Shown: piece after piece, positions 25,023 through 35,659 of the stretch
Numbering within the stretch: the first letter of the stretch is position 1
How the letters are laid out: each line of letters begins with the position of its first letter
Assembly (NCBI RefSeq): GCF_008085905.1
Contig: NZ_VSFF01000005.1
Span: forward strand, 248,001-312,000
Direction: 5' to 3'
Length of the DNA stretch: 64,000 nucleotides
From: Actinomadura syzygii
GTDB taxonomy: Bacteria; Actinomycetota; Actinomycetes; Streptosporangiales; Streptosporangiaceae
Notes under the pieces: generated by a model
Told to the model about the DNA's origin: nothing
The model's input: the letters and a program-made list of their open reading frames with translations, nothing else
The model's database searches: none
Program-made: the position numbers and the translations under genes

Positions 25023-25649
25023 ATGCCCGAGCCCGCGCCGCGCCGGCTTCCGAGGGGGCGGCACGCGCTGTCCCGGTCGGAGGTGGAGCGGGTGCACCGC
25101 GACCGCCTGTGCGCGGCGATGGCGGCGGCGATGGCCGAGAAGGGCTACGTGGGGACGTCCGTCGAGGACGTGCTGAAGCGGGCCAGGGTGTCCAGGCAGA
25201 GCTTCTACGGGGTGTTCTCGTCCAAGCTCGACTGCTTCATGGCGGCGTTCGACAAGGCCAGTGAGCTGCTCAGACGCCGTCTCGCGGACGCGGCCGGGGG
25301 CGGCGGAGACCCGATGGCGCGGTTCGAGCGGGCGTTCGGCGCCTACCTGGAGGCGCTCGCGTCGGAGCCGGGCTACGCGCGACTGTTCCTGGTCGAGGTG
25401 TACGCGGCGGGGCCGGAGGCGGTGCGGCGGCGGTCGGAGATCCAGCACGGCCTGGCCGAGGACCTCGCGGGCCTGATGGGGGTGACCGGGGAGGCGTCCC
25501 GGTTCGCCTGCGAGATCGTCACGTCGGCGGTCGGCGCGATGGTGACTCCGGCGGTCGCGGCGGGCGACATGGACGCGGTGCGGGCGGTCGGTCCGCCGGT
25601 CGTCGAGCACGTCCGGCTGCTGCTCCGCTCGGGCGTCCTGGACGCCTAG
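25023..25649 (+). CDS. TetR-family transcriptional regulator
   Basis: 208 aa. N-terminal HTH: RLCAAMAAAMAEKGYVGTSVEDVLKRARVSRQSFYGVFSSKLDCFMAAF (helices 1-4, residues ~28-78). The ligand-binding half is of the TetR_C type seen in lipid- or drug-sensing regulators. It is convergent with the carboxymuconolactone decarboxylase/SDR pair and divergent from crp, so its target is uncertain; a Crp-like site in its upstream region suggests catabolite control. Confidence 0.88.
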   Translation: MPEPAPRRLPRGRHALSRSEVERVHRDRLCAAMAAAMAEKGYVGTSVEDVLKRARVSRQSFYGVFSSKLDCFMAAFDKASELLRRRLADAAGGGGDPMARFERAFGAYLEALASEPGYARLFLVEVYAAGPEAVRRRSEIQHGLAEDLAGLMGVTGEASRFACEIVTSAVGAMVTPAVAAGDMDAVRAVGPPVVEHVRLLLRSGVLDA

Positions 25650-25682
25650 CGCGTGTGGTGATCCTCACTCCGAAACCGCTGG

Positions 25683-26240
25683 TCAGCGCCCTCTTACACG
25701 GTCCGGCTGGACGCGCAGCGCGGTGATCACCGTGGCGAGCATCTCGTAGTGTCCGGCGAGCACGGCCAGTTCGACGCACTCGCCCTCGGACAGGTGGGCG
25801 CGCAGCCGCGTCCAGGCGCCGTCGGCCAGGTCGCGGTCGGCGTGGAGTCCGTCGACGGCGGCGAGGATCGCCTGCTCGCGCGGGGTCCAGCCGGCGGCGT
25901 GCGGGCCTTCCTTGAGGCGCTCGACGTCCCGTTCGCGGACGCCCGCGCGGCGCCCGAGGCGGACGTGGTGGTCGAACTCGTAGCGGCATCCGCGCAGGTG
26001 GGCGACGCGGAGGATGACCAGCTCGGTCTCCCGGCGAGGCAGCGAGCCGCCGGGCATGAGGCGTCCGGCGAACCAGAGCCAGCCGCGGAACAGGCCGCGG
26101 CGGCGGGCGAGGGTGCGGAACAGGTTGGGCGGGCCCGTCCCGGCGGCGCGTCCCGCGACCCGGCAGACGAGCCAGTTCACCGCCCCGATCTCGCGGATGC
26201 CGCCGGGGGCCACCCGGGGGACGCCGGACGCCGCCGTCAC
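25683..26240 (-). CDS. Carboxymuconolactone decarboxylase/AhpD-like protein
   Basis: 185 aa. CMD fold: ETELVILRVAHLRGCRYEFDHHVRLGRRAGV is the core helix pair, followed by ERLKEGP and LSEGECVELAVLAGHYEMLA. The CxxC of AhpD peroxidase partners is replaced by a single Cys, so peroxidase-type chemistry is unlikely. GTG 26240 overlaps the stop of the SDR gene (GTGA); coupled with it. Confidence 0.85.
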   Translation of the reverse strand: MTAASGVPRVAPGGIREIGAVNWLVCRVAGRAAGTGPPNLFRTLARRRGLFRGWLWFAGRLMPGGSLPRRETELVILRVAHLRGCRYEFDHHVRLGRRAGVRERDVERLKEGPHAAGWTPREQAILAAVDGLHADRDLADGAWTRLRAHLSEGECVELAVLAGHYEMLATVITALRVQPDRVRGR

Positions 26241-27121
26241 AGGTGAGATTCCGGTTGCGGCGTGGTCAGCTCGACCTGCTCCGCGCGGGCGATCTCCAGG
26301 ATCCGGCGCAGATCGCGCTGGACGACCCGGTCCACGACCGGCTGCGCGATCATCCGGAACGGCAGCACCCCGCCGACCCACCACGGCGCGACGACGCGCT
26401 TGGAGCGCCGGGCGATGCCGCGTTCCAGCGCGTCGATGCCCACGTCCAGCGGGGTGACCGCCGAGACGAGCCCGCTCAGGCGCTGGGACCCGGTCAGCGC
26501 GGACGCGGCCTCCGTCCCGAACCCGCGCCGCGTCATGTCCGTGTCGAGCTCGGCGAAGTACGCGACGCCCGCCTTGGCCCCGTAGGGGCGCAGCTCGGCG
26601 CGCAGCGTGTCGCCCAGCGCCTCCACCGCCGCCTTGGACGCGCTATAGGCCCCGAGCAGCGGAGCGTGGACGGCGGCGGCCAGCGACGCCACGGCCAGCG
26701 CGTACCCCCGTTCATGACTGATGTGCGGCCCGGCCGCGCGCAGGGTGTTGTGGACGCCCAGCACGTTCACCCGCAGGCTCTGCTCCAGCACGGACGGGTC
26801 GCCGCCGACGACCGGCATCTGCGCCGCCACGCCCGCGTTCGCGACGACGACGTCCAGCCCGCCGCCCAGCGCCCGGACGGCGGACTCGACGACCTCGGCG
26901 ACGCCGTCCCGGTCGGTGACGTCGCACGTCCACCAGGGGGCGGGGCCGCAGCGCGCCGCGACCGGCGCCAGCAGCTCCGGCTCCAGGCCGGTGAGCGCCA
27001 CCTTCGCGCCGCGCCCGTGCAGCCGGGCGGCGAGGGCCGCGCCGATGCCGCGCGCCGCGCCCGTGATCAGCACCCGGCGGCCGGTCAGCGTCGCCGTCCA
27101 GCGGGACGAGTCCAGGATCAT
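26237..27121 (-). CDS. Short-chain dehydrogenase/reductase
   Basis: 294 aa, classical SDR. Cofactor motif LITGAARGIGAALAARL (~18-34), VANAGVA, catalytic Ser in AVASLAAAV and YSASK (Tyr-x-x-x-Lys). The C-terminal extension (VAPWWVGGVLPFRMIAQPVVDRVV) matches SDRs acting on lipophilic substrates. ATG 27121 is the last Met before an AT-rich promoter patch (27125-27165); the open frame beyond it is antisense to nth. Operon with the CMD-like gene. Confidence 0.88.
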   Translation of the reverse strand: MILDSSRWTATLTGRRVLITGAARGIGAALAARLHGRGAKVALTGLEPELLAPVAARCGPAPWWTCDVTDRDGVAEVVESAVRALGGGLDVVVANAGVAAQMPVVGGDPSVLEQSLRVNVLGVHNTLRAAGPHISHERGYALAVASLAAAVHAPLLGAYSASKAAVEALGDTLRAELRPYGAKAGVAYFAELDTDMTRRGFGTEAASALTGSQRLSGLVSAVTPLDVGIDALERGIARRSKRVVAPWWVGGVLPFRMIAQPVVDRVVQRDLRRILEIARAEQVELTTPQPESHL

Positions 27122-27223
27122 GCGCGCGACCCTAACATAAACAAACACCATCGTCTTTTTAAGGCGGACGCGCCGACGCCGAGCGGGGACCGGCGGGCGG
27201 GATGAGGCTTTAGGCTGGCCGTC

Positions 27224-27964
27224 ATGGTGACGGAGGCGTCCAAGAAGGCGCGGGCGGGAAAGTGGAAGAACGAGTCCCGGCTCTCGCTGGTGCGGCGGGC
27301 CCGCCGGATCGACCGGATGCTCGCCGAGACCTATCCCGACGCGCACTGCGAGTTGAACTTCGCGACCCCGTTCCAATTGCTCGTCGCGACCGTGCTGTCC
27401 GCGCAGACGACCGACATGCGGGTGAACCTGACCACGCCCGCGCTGTTCGCCAAGTACCCGACCCCGGAGGACCTCGCCGCGGCCAACCCCGAGGACGTCG
27501 AGGCGATCCTGAAGCCCACCGGGTTCTTCCGAGCCAAGACGAAGTCGGTGATGGGGCTGTCCGTCGCGCTGCGCGACCGGTTCGACGGCGAGGTCCCAGG
27601 GAAGCTGGAAGACCTCGTCACCCTTCCTGGGGTCGGGCGTAAGACGGCCAACGTCGTCCTGGGGAACGCGTTCGACGTCCCAGGAATCACCGTCGACACC
27701 CACTTCGGCCGTCTCGCCCGCCGTTTCGGCTGGACGACCGAGGACGACCCAGTGAAGGTCGAACAGGAGATCGGCGAACTGATCCCACGCAAAGACTGGA
27801 CGATGCTCTCCCACAGGTTGATCTGGCACGGACGCCGGATCTGCCACGCGCGCCGTCCCGCGTGCGGGGCGTGCCCCGTCGCGCGGCTCTGCCCGTCCTT
27901 CGGCGAGGGCCCGACCGACGAGGAGACGGCGCGGAAGCTCGTCAAGCCAGGGCCCTTCTCATGA
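27224..27964 (+). CDS. nth: Endonuclease III, DNA glycosylase/AP lyase
   Basis: 246 aa. Helix-hairpin-helix [13 protein letters not shown] with catalytic Lys140, catalytic Asp158 in VDTHFGRL, and the C-x6-C-x2-C-x5-C iron-sulfur loop (Cys207, 214, 217, 223). It removes oxidised pyrimidines and nicks at AP sites in base excision repair. Gene order nth to CoA-NUDIX to marP matches mycobacteria, except that the thioredoxin-like gene I expect between nth and NUDIX is missing (52-bp gap). Confidence 0.95.
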   Translation: MVTEASKKARAGKWKNESRLSLVRRARRIDRMLAETYPDAHCELNFATPFQLLVATVLSAQTTDMRVNLTTPALFAKYPTPEDLAAANPEDVEAILKPTGFFRAKTKSVMGLSVALRDRFDGEVPGKLEDLVTLPGVGRKTANVVLGNAFDVPGITVDTHFGRLARRFGWTTEDDPVKVEQEIGELIPRKDWTMLSHRLIWHGRRICHARRPACGACPVARLCPSFGEGPTDEETARKLVKPGPFS

Positions 27965-28016
27965 CCTCTGTACGCGGCGGGGGAAGGAACGAGAGCCTCC
28001 CAGAGTTGGGACGGAC

Positions 28017-28655
28017 GTGACCCACACCGCCCCCACCTCTCCTCAGTGGCTCGAACGGTTCCGAGCCGAAGGCCCCCGGGTGCCGGTGCCGCCGATGTTC
28101 CGGCCCGTCGACGGCGCCCGCGCGGCCGCCGTCCTGATCCTCTTCGGCGAGGGCCCGGACGGCCCGGACGTGCTCCTCACCGAGCGCGCCGCGACCCTCA
28201 ACAAGCACGCCGGGCAGCCCGCGTTCCCCGGCGGCCGGATCGACCCCGAGGACGACGGCCCGGTCGCGGCGGCGCTGCGCGAGGCGTGGGAGGAGGCGGG
28301 CGTCGAACCCGCCGGCGTGGACGTCCTGTGCACGCTGCCGGAGCTGTACCTGCGGCACAGCGAGCACCTGGTCACGCCGGTCGCCGGATGGTGGCGGGAG
28401 CCGTCGGAGATCGCGCCCGGCCATCCGGGTGAGGTCGCGATGGTCGCGCGCGTCCCGATCGGGGAGCTGGTCGACCCGGCGAACCGGCTGATGGTCCGGC
28501 ACCCGTCCGGGCTCCGGCTCGGGCCCGCGTTCCGCGTCCGCGACATGCTCGTGTGGGGGTTCACGGCGGCGCTGCTGACCACGGTGCTGGACGCGGGCGG
28601 CTGGAACCGCCCCTGGGACGAGGACCGCGTCGAAGACCTGCCGCCGGTGCGCTGA
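28017..28655 (+). CDS. NUDIX hydrolase, CoA-pyrophosphatase type
   Basis: 212 aa. The CoA-specific signature LLTERAATLNKHAGQPAFPGG precedes a complete Nudix box (GGRIDPEDDG...REAWEEAGV). Such enzymes hydrolyse CoA or its derivatives to 4'-phosphopantetheine and ADP. GTG start, the family's N-terminus immediately follows. Located between nth and marP as in the mycobacterial order (Rv3672c). Confidence 0.9.
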   Translation: MTHTAPTSPQWLERFRAEGPRVPVPPMFRPVDGARAAAVLILFGEGPDGPDVLLTERAATLNKHAGQPAFPGGRIDPEDDGPVAAALREAWEEAGVEPAGVDVLCTLPELYLRHSEHLVTPVAGWWREPSEIAPGHPGEVAMVARVPIGELVDPANRLMVRHPSGLRLGPAFRVRDMLVWGFTAALLTTVLDAGGWNRPWDEDRVEDLPPVR

Positions 28656-28833
28656 CGCCCTCCCGAACCGGCCAGGGCCAGCCCGGAACGACGCCTTCGC
28701 AGGTCAGCCCGCCATTGTCCGGCGGGGCGGTCGCGCGAGGGCGTGCACGTCATCCTCGGCGGCTACCCATCGCGCCTGAATCTGGTACAGAGAGGGGACG
28801 TTAACGGGGTGCGCGGCCCTATACGGTGAAGCG

Positions 28834-30030
28834 GTGCTGCACGACCACGTTCTCGACCTGATCCTGCTCGTGCTCGTCGTGCTGTTCGGGGTCTCGGGGT
28901 ACCGGCAGGGCTTCATCGTGAGCCTGCTCAGCTTCGTCGGCTTCGTCGGCGGCGGCGTCGCCGGGGTGCTGATCGCGCCGCCGATCGCCGAGGCGGTGGT
29001 CGACGGCGCCGCGCAGCAGGCCCTCCTCGCCATCGTGATCGCGTTCCTCACCGCCACCCTCGGCCAGCTCGTCGCCTCGTCCCTCGGCGCGGTGCTGCGC
29101 AACCGGGTGACCGGCATGAACGCCCGCAACGCCGACGCGGTCGGCGGCACCTTCGTCAGCGCGATGTCGCTGCTGGTCGTCGCCTGGTTCTTCGGGAACC
29201 TGGTCGCGAACTCCGAGTTCCAGCCGGTCCGGACGCAGGTCAAGGGCTCCTCGATCATCGGCGGCATCAACGACGTGATGCCGCCGCAGGCGCAGACGTG
29301 GTTCACCTCGTTCCAGGGGTTCGTGAAGAGCAGCGAGTTCCCGCAGGTCTTCAACGGGCTCGGCGGCGAGTCGGTGGTGCAGGTCCCGCCGCCGGACGAG
29401 TCCGTGCTGAACACCCGGGGGCTGCGCGCCGCCAAGGCCAGCATCGTCAAGATCGTCAGCACCGCGCCGCAGTGCCAGCGGCACATCGAGGGCACCGGGT
29501 TCATGTTCGCCCCCGACCGCATCATGACGAACGCGCACGTCGTCGCCGGGGTGCGCGGGGCGTCGCTGGTCACGTCCGCGAAGGGCCGGACCGCGCGGGG
29601 ACGGGTCGTCCTGTACGACCCGAAGCGCGACGTCGCCGTCCTGTACGCGCCCGGCCTGGACGTGCCGCCGCTGAAGTTCGCCGGGGAGGCCCGCGTCCGG
29701 GACAGCGCGATCATCGCCGGGTTCCCGCGCAACCAGCCGTTCCGGCCCGAGGCCGCCCGGATCCGCGCCCGGCAGACGGCCCGCGGCCCGGACATCTACC
29801 ACTCCGGCCAGGTCAACCGCGAGATCTACGCCATCCGCGGCAAAGTCGAGCCGGGCAACTCGGGCGGGCCGCTGCTGTCCACGGACGGCCGTGTCTACGG
29901 GGTCATCTTCGCGGCCGCGCTCGACTCGCCGTCGACCGGCTACGCGCTGACGGCGGCTGAGGTCGCCCCTGACATGCGCGCGGGCCTGAACGCGACGGAG
30001 CCCGTGTCGACGCAGAAATGCTCCGACTGA
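28834..30030 (+). CDS. marP: Membrane-anchored serine protease MarP (CvpA plus trypsin-like domain)
   Basis: 398 aa. Residues 1-130 form a four-helix CvpA-like membrane domain; residues ~195-398 form a chymotrypsin-fold protease in the periplasm/cell wall. Triad: His235 in TNAHVVAG, Asp266 in PKRDVAVL, Ser343 in PGNSGGPLL. Cys214 and Cys396 occupy the places of the disulfide that controls mycobacterial MarP. MarP is needed for acid resistance in M. tuberculosis, where it cleaves a peptidoglycan hydrolase; the envelope-rich setting here fits. GTG start. Confidence 0.93.
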   Translation: MLHDHVLDLILLVLVVLFGVSGYRQGFIVSLLSFVGFVGGGVAGVLIAPPIAEAVVDGAAQQALLAIVIAFLTATLGQLVASSLGAVLRNRVTGMNARNADAVGGTFVSAMSLLVVAWFFGNLVANSEFQPVRTQVKGSSIIGGINDVMPPQAQTWFTSFQGFVKSSEFPQVFNGLGGESVVQVPPPDESVLNTRGLRAAKASIVKIVSTAPQCQRHIEGTGFMFAPDRIMTNAHVVAGVRGASLVTSAKGRTARGRVVLYDPKRDVAVLYAPGLDVPPLKFAGEARVRDSAIIAGFPRNQPFRPEAARIRARQTARGPDIYHSGQVNREIYAIRGKVEPGNSGGPLLSTDGRVYGVIFAAALDSPSTGYALTAAEVAPDMRAGLNATEPVSTQKCSD

Positions 30031-30031
30031 G

Positions 30032-30484
30032 CTAAGGCTTGGTCAGGCGGAGTTCGACCGGGTCGTCGTGGGGGTTCGCGGCCAGTTCGCGGGTTTGCTT
30101 CACGATTCCCTGGACGTCGATGCCGTGCGGGGGAGCGTCCTCGTACGGGACGAGCCTTTCCGCCGCCCTGCTTAGCAGCGCCTCGGCGCCTCGCGCGTTT
30201 CCACGGCGCAGATGGGTCAGCCCTACGGCGACCTGCGCGAGACCCCTCCACAGCTCCCGTTCCCCATCCGGTGACGCTTTCCAGGCCGCTTCCAGTACCT
30301 CGTGCGCGTGGAACGGGCGGTCTGCGTCCAAGAGGGCCTGGGCTTCGGCCAAGGCTTCCTCTGGAGGGAGGTCGATGTCGTCCGGCATGGTCGGTATCCC
30401 GGTCGCGCCATGCGGAAGCGGACGGCCGTAGGCGTCGCGCGGCCGTGCGTTGCGTGGGCGTCCAGACTCGTCCCGGTCCCGCAT
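30032..30484 (-). CDS. DUF309 protein
   Basis: 150 aa. RPRNARPRDAYGRPLPHG start and DRPFHAHEVLEAAWK, LWRGLAQVAVGLTHLRRGN: DUF309, a small helical domain of unknown function with conserved His/Glu that may bind metal. Stop lies 2 bp from the convergent marP stop. Last gene of the nhaA-holin-ephE run (34-bp gap). Confidence 0.87.
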   Translation of the reverse strand: MRDRDESGRPRNARPRDAYGRPLPHGATGIPTMPDDIDLPPEEALAEAQALLDADRPFHAHEVLEAAWKASPDGERELWRGLAQVAVGLTHLRRGNARGAEALLSRAAERLVPYEDAPPHGIDVQGIVKQTRELAANPHDDPVELRLTKP

Positions 30485-30518
30485 GCCTCCACGTTACGCC
30501 CAGGTTCAGCGGTCGGGC

Positions 30519-31442
30519 TCAGTGCTCCGGCTCCGGGTCGGTCAGCCAGCCGAGGAGCTGCGCGTCGAACACGTCCGGACGTTCCTGGTGCGGGAAATGC
30601 CCCGCCCCCTCGATCAGCTTCCAGCGGTAGGGCGCGCTGACGTAGCGGCCCGAGCCCTGCGCGCTGCCGGGGAGGGTGCACGTGTCGAGCGCGCCGTGCA
30701 ACTGGAGCGTCGGCACGCGGATGGGTGCGCGCATGCGGTGCGCGTAGCGGATGCCGTCCGGACGGGCCTGCGACCTGATCAGCCAGCGGTGGTATTCGAG
30801 CGCGCTGTGCGCCGCCCCGGGGATCTGCACCGCCCGGCGGACGAGCCGCTCCGTGCGCTCGTCCGGCCAGCCCGGCGCCGACCAGTCGTGCAGGAGCTTC
30901 CCGGCGAGCGCCGCGTCGTCGCGGACGAGCCGCCGCTCCGGCCACATCGGCACCTGGAACCCGAACGTGTGCCGCGCCGCCCAGCCCTGCCCGCGCGGGT
31001 CGCCCGCGACCGACTGCCGCAGCCGCAGCGGGTGCGGGGCGCTCACGACCGCCAGCCGCTGGACGACCTTCGGGTGGTAGACGGCCATCGTCCAGGCGAG
31101 GAGGCCGCCCCAGTCGTGCCCGGCGACGACGGCGTTGGCCTCGCCGAGCGCCCGGACGAGCCCGGCCGCGTCCCCGGCGAGGGTGATCAGGTCGTAGCCG
31201 CGCGGCGGCTTGTCGCTGCCGCCGTAGCCGCGCAGGTCGACGGCGGCGGCGCGGTAGCCCGCCGCGGGCAGCGACACGAGCTGGTTGTGCCACGACCACC
31301 AGAACTCGGGGAAGCCGTGCAGCAGCAGCACGAGCGGGCCCTCACCGGCCTCGGCGACGTGGAACCGCGTCCCGCCCGCGCTGATCTGGCGGTGGGTCCA
31401 CGGTCCGTCCACCTCGACGAGGGACGCGTCGTGCCCGGACAT
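30519..31442 (-). CDS. Epoxide hydrolase-like alpha/beta hydrolase (EphE-like)
   Basis: 307 aa. HGFPEFWWSWH oxyanion region, DLRGYGGSDKPP, nucleophile elbow AGHDWGG (Asp), cap-domain phrases (SALEYHRWLIR), and catalytic His in GAGHFPHQE. The HGxP plus WWSW and GHDWGG motifs are those of epoxide hydrolases. Same position as ephE (Rv3670). Substrate unknown; detoxification of lipid epoxides is a plausible role. 8-bp gap from the upstream gene. Confidence 0.88.
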   Translation of the reverse strand: MSGHDASLVEVDGPWTHRQISAGGTRFHVAEAGEGPLVLLLHGFPEFWWSWHNQLVSLPAAGYRAAAVDLRGYGGSDKPPRGYDLITLAGDAAGLVRALGEANAVVAGHDWGGLLAWTMAVYHPKVVQRLAVVSAPHPLRLRQSVAGDPRGQGWAARHTFGFQVPMWPERRLVRDDAALAGKLLHDWSAPGWPDERTERLVRRAVQIPGAAHSALEYHRWLIRSQARPDGIRYAHRMRAPIRVPTLQLHGALDTCTLPGSAQGSGRYVSAPYRWKLIEGAGHFPHQERPDVFDAQLLGWLTDPEPEH

Positions 31443-31450
31443 GCCGCCGG

Positions 31451-31885
31451 TCAGCCCGTCAGCTCGGGGGCGCCCGGGTCGCCGCGGTGGCGGAGCGCGG
31501 ACAGGTCGTCCTTCAGCGTCCGCCGGGTCCGCTTCGCCCCGTCGATCTTCCGGATCCGGAGATAGCCGATGAGGATCAGCAGCCCGGCGAGCACCAGGTA
31601 CACGCCGGCCACGATGAGGAACGCGGCCCAGTGCCAGATGCCGAGCGCCACCAGCCCGTACGCGAGGGAGATCGACAGCAGGATGACGATCAGCCCGCCG
31701 ATCAGCGCGGCGATCGTGAACATCACGCCGCCGAGCGCCGCCTTCTTGGCGTCGGCCTTGAGCTCCAGCTTGGCCAGGTCCATCTCCGCCCTGACCAGGT
31801 TGGAGACGTTGCTGGACGCCAGCGCGACCAGCTCGCCGATGGACCTGTCGTCCCCGGCGCCCTCGCCCGGCAGTTGCTCGGACAT
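31451..31885 (-). CDS. Holin-like (Actinobacterial Holin-X) membrane protein
   Basis: 144 aa. N-terminal amphipathic helix (LVALASSNVSNLVRAEMDLAKLELK) followed by two membrane helices (ALGGVMFTIAALIGGLIVILL; FLIVAGVYLVLAGLLILIGY) and a basic tail. Matches the phage-holin-family/DUF1469 pattern and the Rv3669 position. The family name reflects topology, not proven lysis. 4 bp from nhaA, 8 bp from the ephE-like gene: one operon. Confidence 0.88.
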   Translation of the reverse strand: MSEQLPGEGAGDDRSIGELVALASSNVSNLVRAEMDLAKLELKADAKKAALGGVMFTIAALIGGLIVILLSISLAYGLVALGIWHWAAFLIVAGVYLVLAGLLILIGYLRIRKIDGAKRTRRTLKDDLSALRHRGDPGAPELTG

Positions 31886-31889
31886 ATCG

Positions 31890-33137
31890 CTAACTCTCCT
31901 TCAGTCCGGACGCGCGCAGACGCGTCCTTCTCCGGAAGACGACGGCGGCGGCCGCCGAGGCGAGAACGCTCGCGATCAGGACCGCAGTCGTCACTCTCTC
32001 GAATTGTGACGGGTCGGTATAGGCCAAACCGCCGATCAGCAGCGAAACGGTGAAACCCACCCCGGCCAGCAGCGCGACGCCCGCGATCTCCTGCCAGTGC
32101 AGATCCTCCCCGAGGGTCGCGAGGCCCAGCCGGACGGCCGCCCAGGCACCGCCGAGGACTCCCACGAACTTACCGATCACGAGCCCGGCGATCACGCCGA
32201 GGGCCACCCGATCGCCGAGCACGCCCCCGAGCTGGGACGCTCCGAGCCCGACGCCCGCCGACAGGAACGCGAAGACCGGCACGGCCACCCCCGCGGAGAA
32301 CGGTCGCAGGGCGTGGTCGGCGCGTTCGGCGTTGGTCGGACGTCCGTCCGGGGCCTCTTTGGAACTGGTGAGCATTCCCATCGCGACCCCTGCGACGGTC
32401 GCGTGGATGCCGCTCCGCTGGAGGAAGTACCAGGCGAGTACCGCGATCGGTACGTATATCCAGGGCGACCTCACGTTCTTGTACTGGAGCCACCCGTAAA
32501 GGGCTATCAGCGCCACTGCCAGGAGGAGCGGCACATAGGTGAGCCCGTTCGTGTAGAAGAGCGCGATGATGGAGATGGCTATGAGGTCGTCCACCACGGC
32601 GAGGGTCAGCAGGAACGCTCGCAGTGGGGCCGGGCATGAGGTGAACGTCACGGCGAGGACGGCCAGGGCGAACGCTATGTCCGTCGCCGTCGGCACCGCC
32701 CAGCCGCGCGCCGCGCCCGGCTCGCCCGCGCTCACCGCGAGGAAGACCAGCGCCGGGACCGCCACCCCGGCGGCGGCCGCGATCACGGGCAGCGCCGCGT
32801 CCCGCGGGTTGCGCAGCTCGCCGTGCGTCAGCTCCTCGCGCAGCTCCAGTCCGGCGATGAAGAAGAACACGGCGAGCAGCGCGCTGGACGCCCAGTGCTG
32901 AACGTCCATGTGCCCGAGGTTGAGCCAGTCCGGGCTGATCTCGTATTTCTGGAGGTCTTCGTAGGCGTCCGCCCAGGGCGTGTTGGCCCACACCAGCGCG
33001 GCCACCGCCGCGAGCAGCATGATGACCCCGCCGATCGTCTCGGTGCGCAGGGCCGAGGCGACCTGCGTCCCGTAGCGGACGGTCGGACGGAAGGGCCACG
33101 TCGCGGCGACGCGGCGCCGCACAGGTGGGCGCGCCAT
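31890..33137 (-). CDS. nhaA: Na+/H+ antiporter NhaA
   Basis: 415 aa with about 12 predicted membrane helices. Key motifs are present: VPTATDIAFALAVL (unwound helix IV region) and LAVVDDLIAI, whose two adjacent Asp are the ion-binding residues; FFFIAGLELREEL precedes them. It exchanges Na+ for H+ for pH and salt homeostasis at the cell membrane. Heads the operon with the holin-like, ephE-like and DUF309 genes; nhaA is an insertion compared with the mycobacterial order. Confidence 0.93.
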   Translation of the reverse strand: MARPPVRRRVAATWPFRPTVRYGTQVASALRTETIGGVIMLLAAVAALVWANTPWADAYEDLQKYEISPDWLNLGHMDVQHWASSALLAVFFFIAGLELREELTHGELRNPRDAALPVIAAAAGVAVPALVFLAVSAGEPGAARGWAVPTATDIAFALAVLAVTFTSCPAPLRAFLLTLAVVDDLIAISIIALFYTNGLTYVPLLLAVALIALYGWLQYKNVRSPWIYVPIAVLAWYFLQRSGIHATVAGVAMGMLTSSKEAPDGRPTNAERADHALRPFSAGVAVPVFAFLSAGVGLGASQLGGVLGDRVALGVIAGLVIGKFVGVLGGAWAAVRLGLATLGEDLHWQEIAGVALLAGVGFTVSLLIGGLAYTDPSQFERVTTAVLIASVLASAAAAVVFRRRTRLRASGLKES

Positions 33138-33273
33138 GCAGAGAACCCCCGGAAGGCCGTGGACGATCTGGTCGAAGCCCGCTCGCTCTAGACGAGCGAG
33201 CGGCCATTTGCCGACCAGACTTCCCGGCGCACCTCCTCAGACCTTACCCAAACGACTGGCTGCCGGGACGGCG

Positions 33274-33310
33274 CGGCCCGCGCCCGGCGGGGTGCGCCGG
33301 GCGCGGGCCG
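33274..33310 (-). terminator. Terminator of acs
   Basis: Perfect 16-bp GC stem (33274-33289 with 33295-33310), 5-nt loop, 30 bp beyond the acs stop. No T-tract. Confidence 0.85.
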
Positions 33311-33339
33311 ATGGGTCCGTTTCGGGGGGACCCGCGTCG

Positions 33340-35307
<1,968 letters not shown>

Positions 35308-35659
35308 CGCTCACTCCTTGCTAGCTGAAGCGTGGGGTCGCCCGGTATTCCCACTCCACCAGGAAGGTCCCGGTCACCACAAGGCCGCGGCCAGGGGGTG
35401 TCGTGGATGACGAACGCGACCGGCGCTCACGGCTCGGGATGGTGTTGTGTGATGTTCCCGACACGGCGGATTCCGGTGTACCGCCGCTTGGGGGACCGCT
35501 TACGTTCTACGTGCCCGAAGGGTCTCGCGTCTATGCGAACGGTGCCTCCGGTTAGCGCGCCGGGCTGCTGTCCGGGGGATGCGTCCGGGCACGTGGGGAG
35601 GTGTCCGGATGGTGTGGGGTGCTGTCCGGGTGGACGGGCGTACCGCATAAGGTCGGGCC
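35308..35659. other. Divergent intergenic region between acs and the Fic-like gene
   Basis: 352 bp. Contains the acs ribosome site and presumably both promoters. TGTGATGTTCCCGACA at 35448-35463 is two mismatches from a Crp site. I see no RNA element or gene. Confidence 0.4.
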
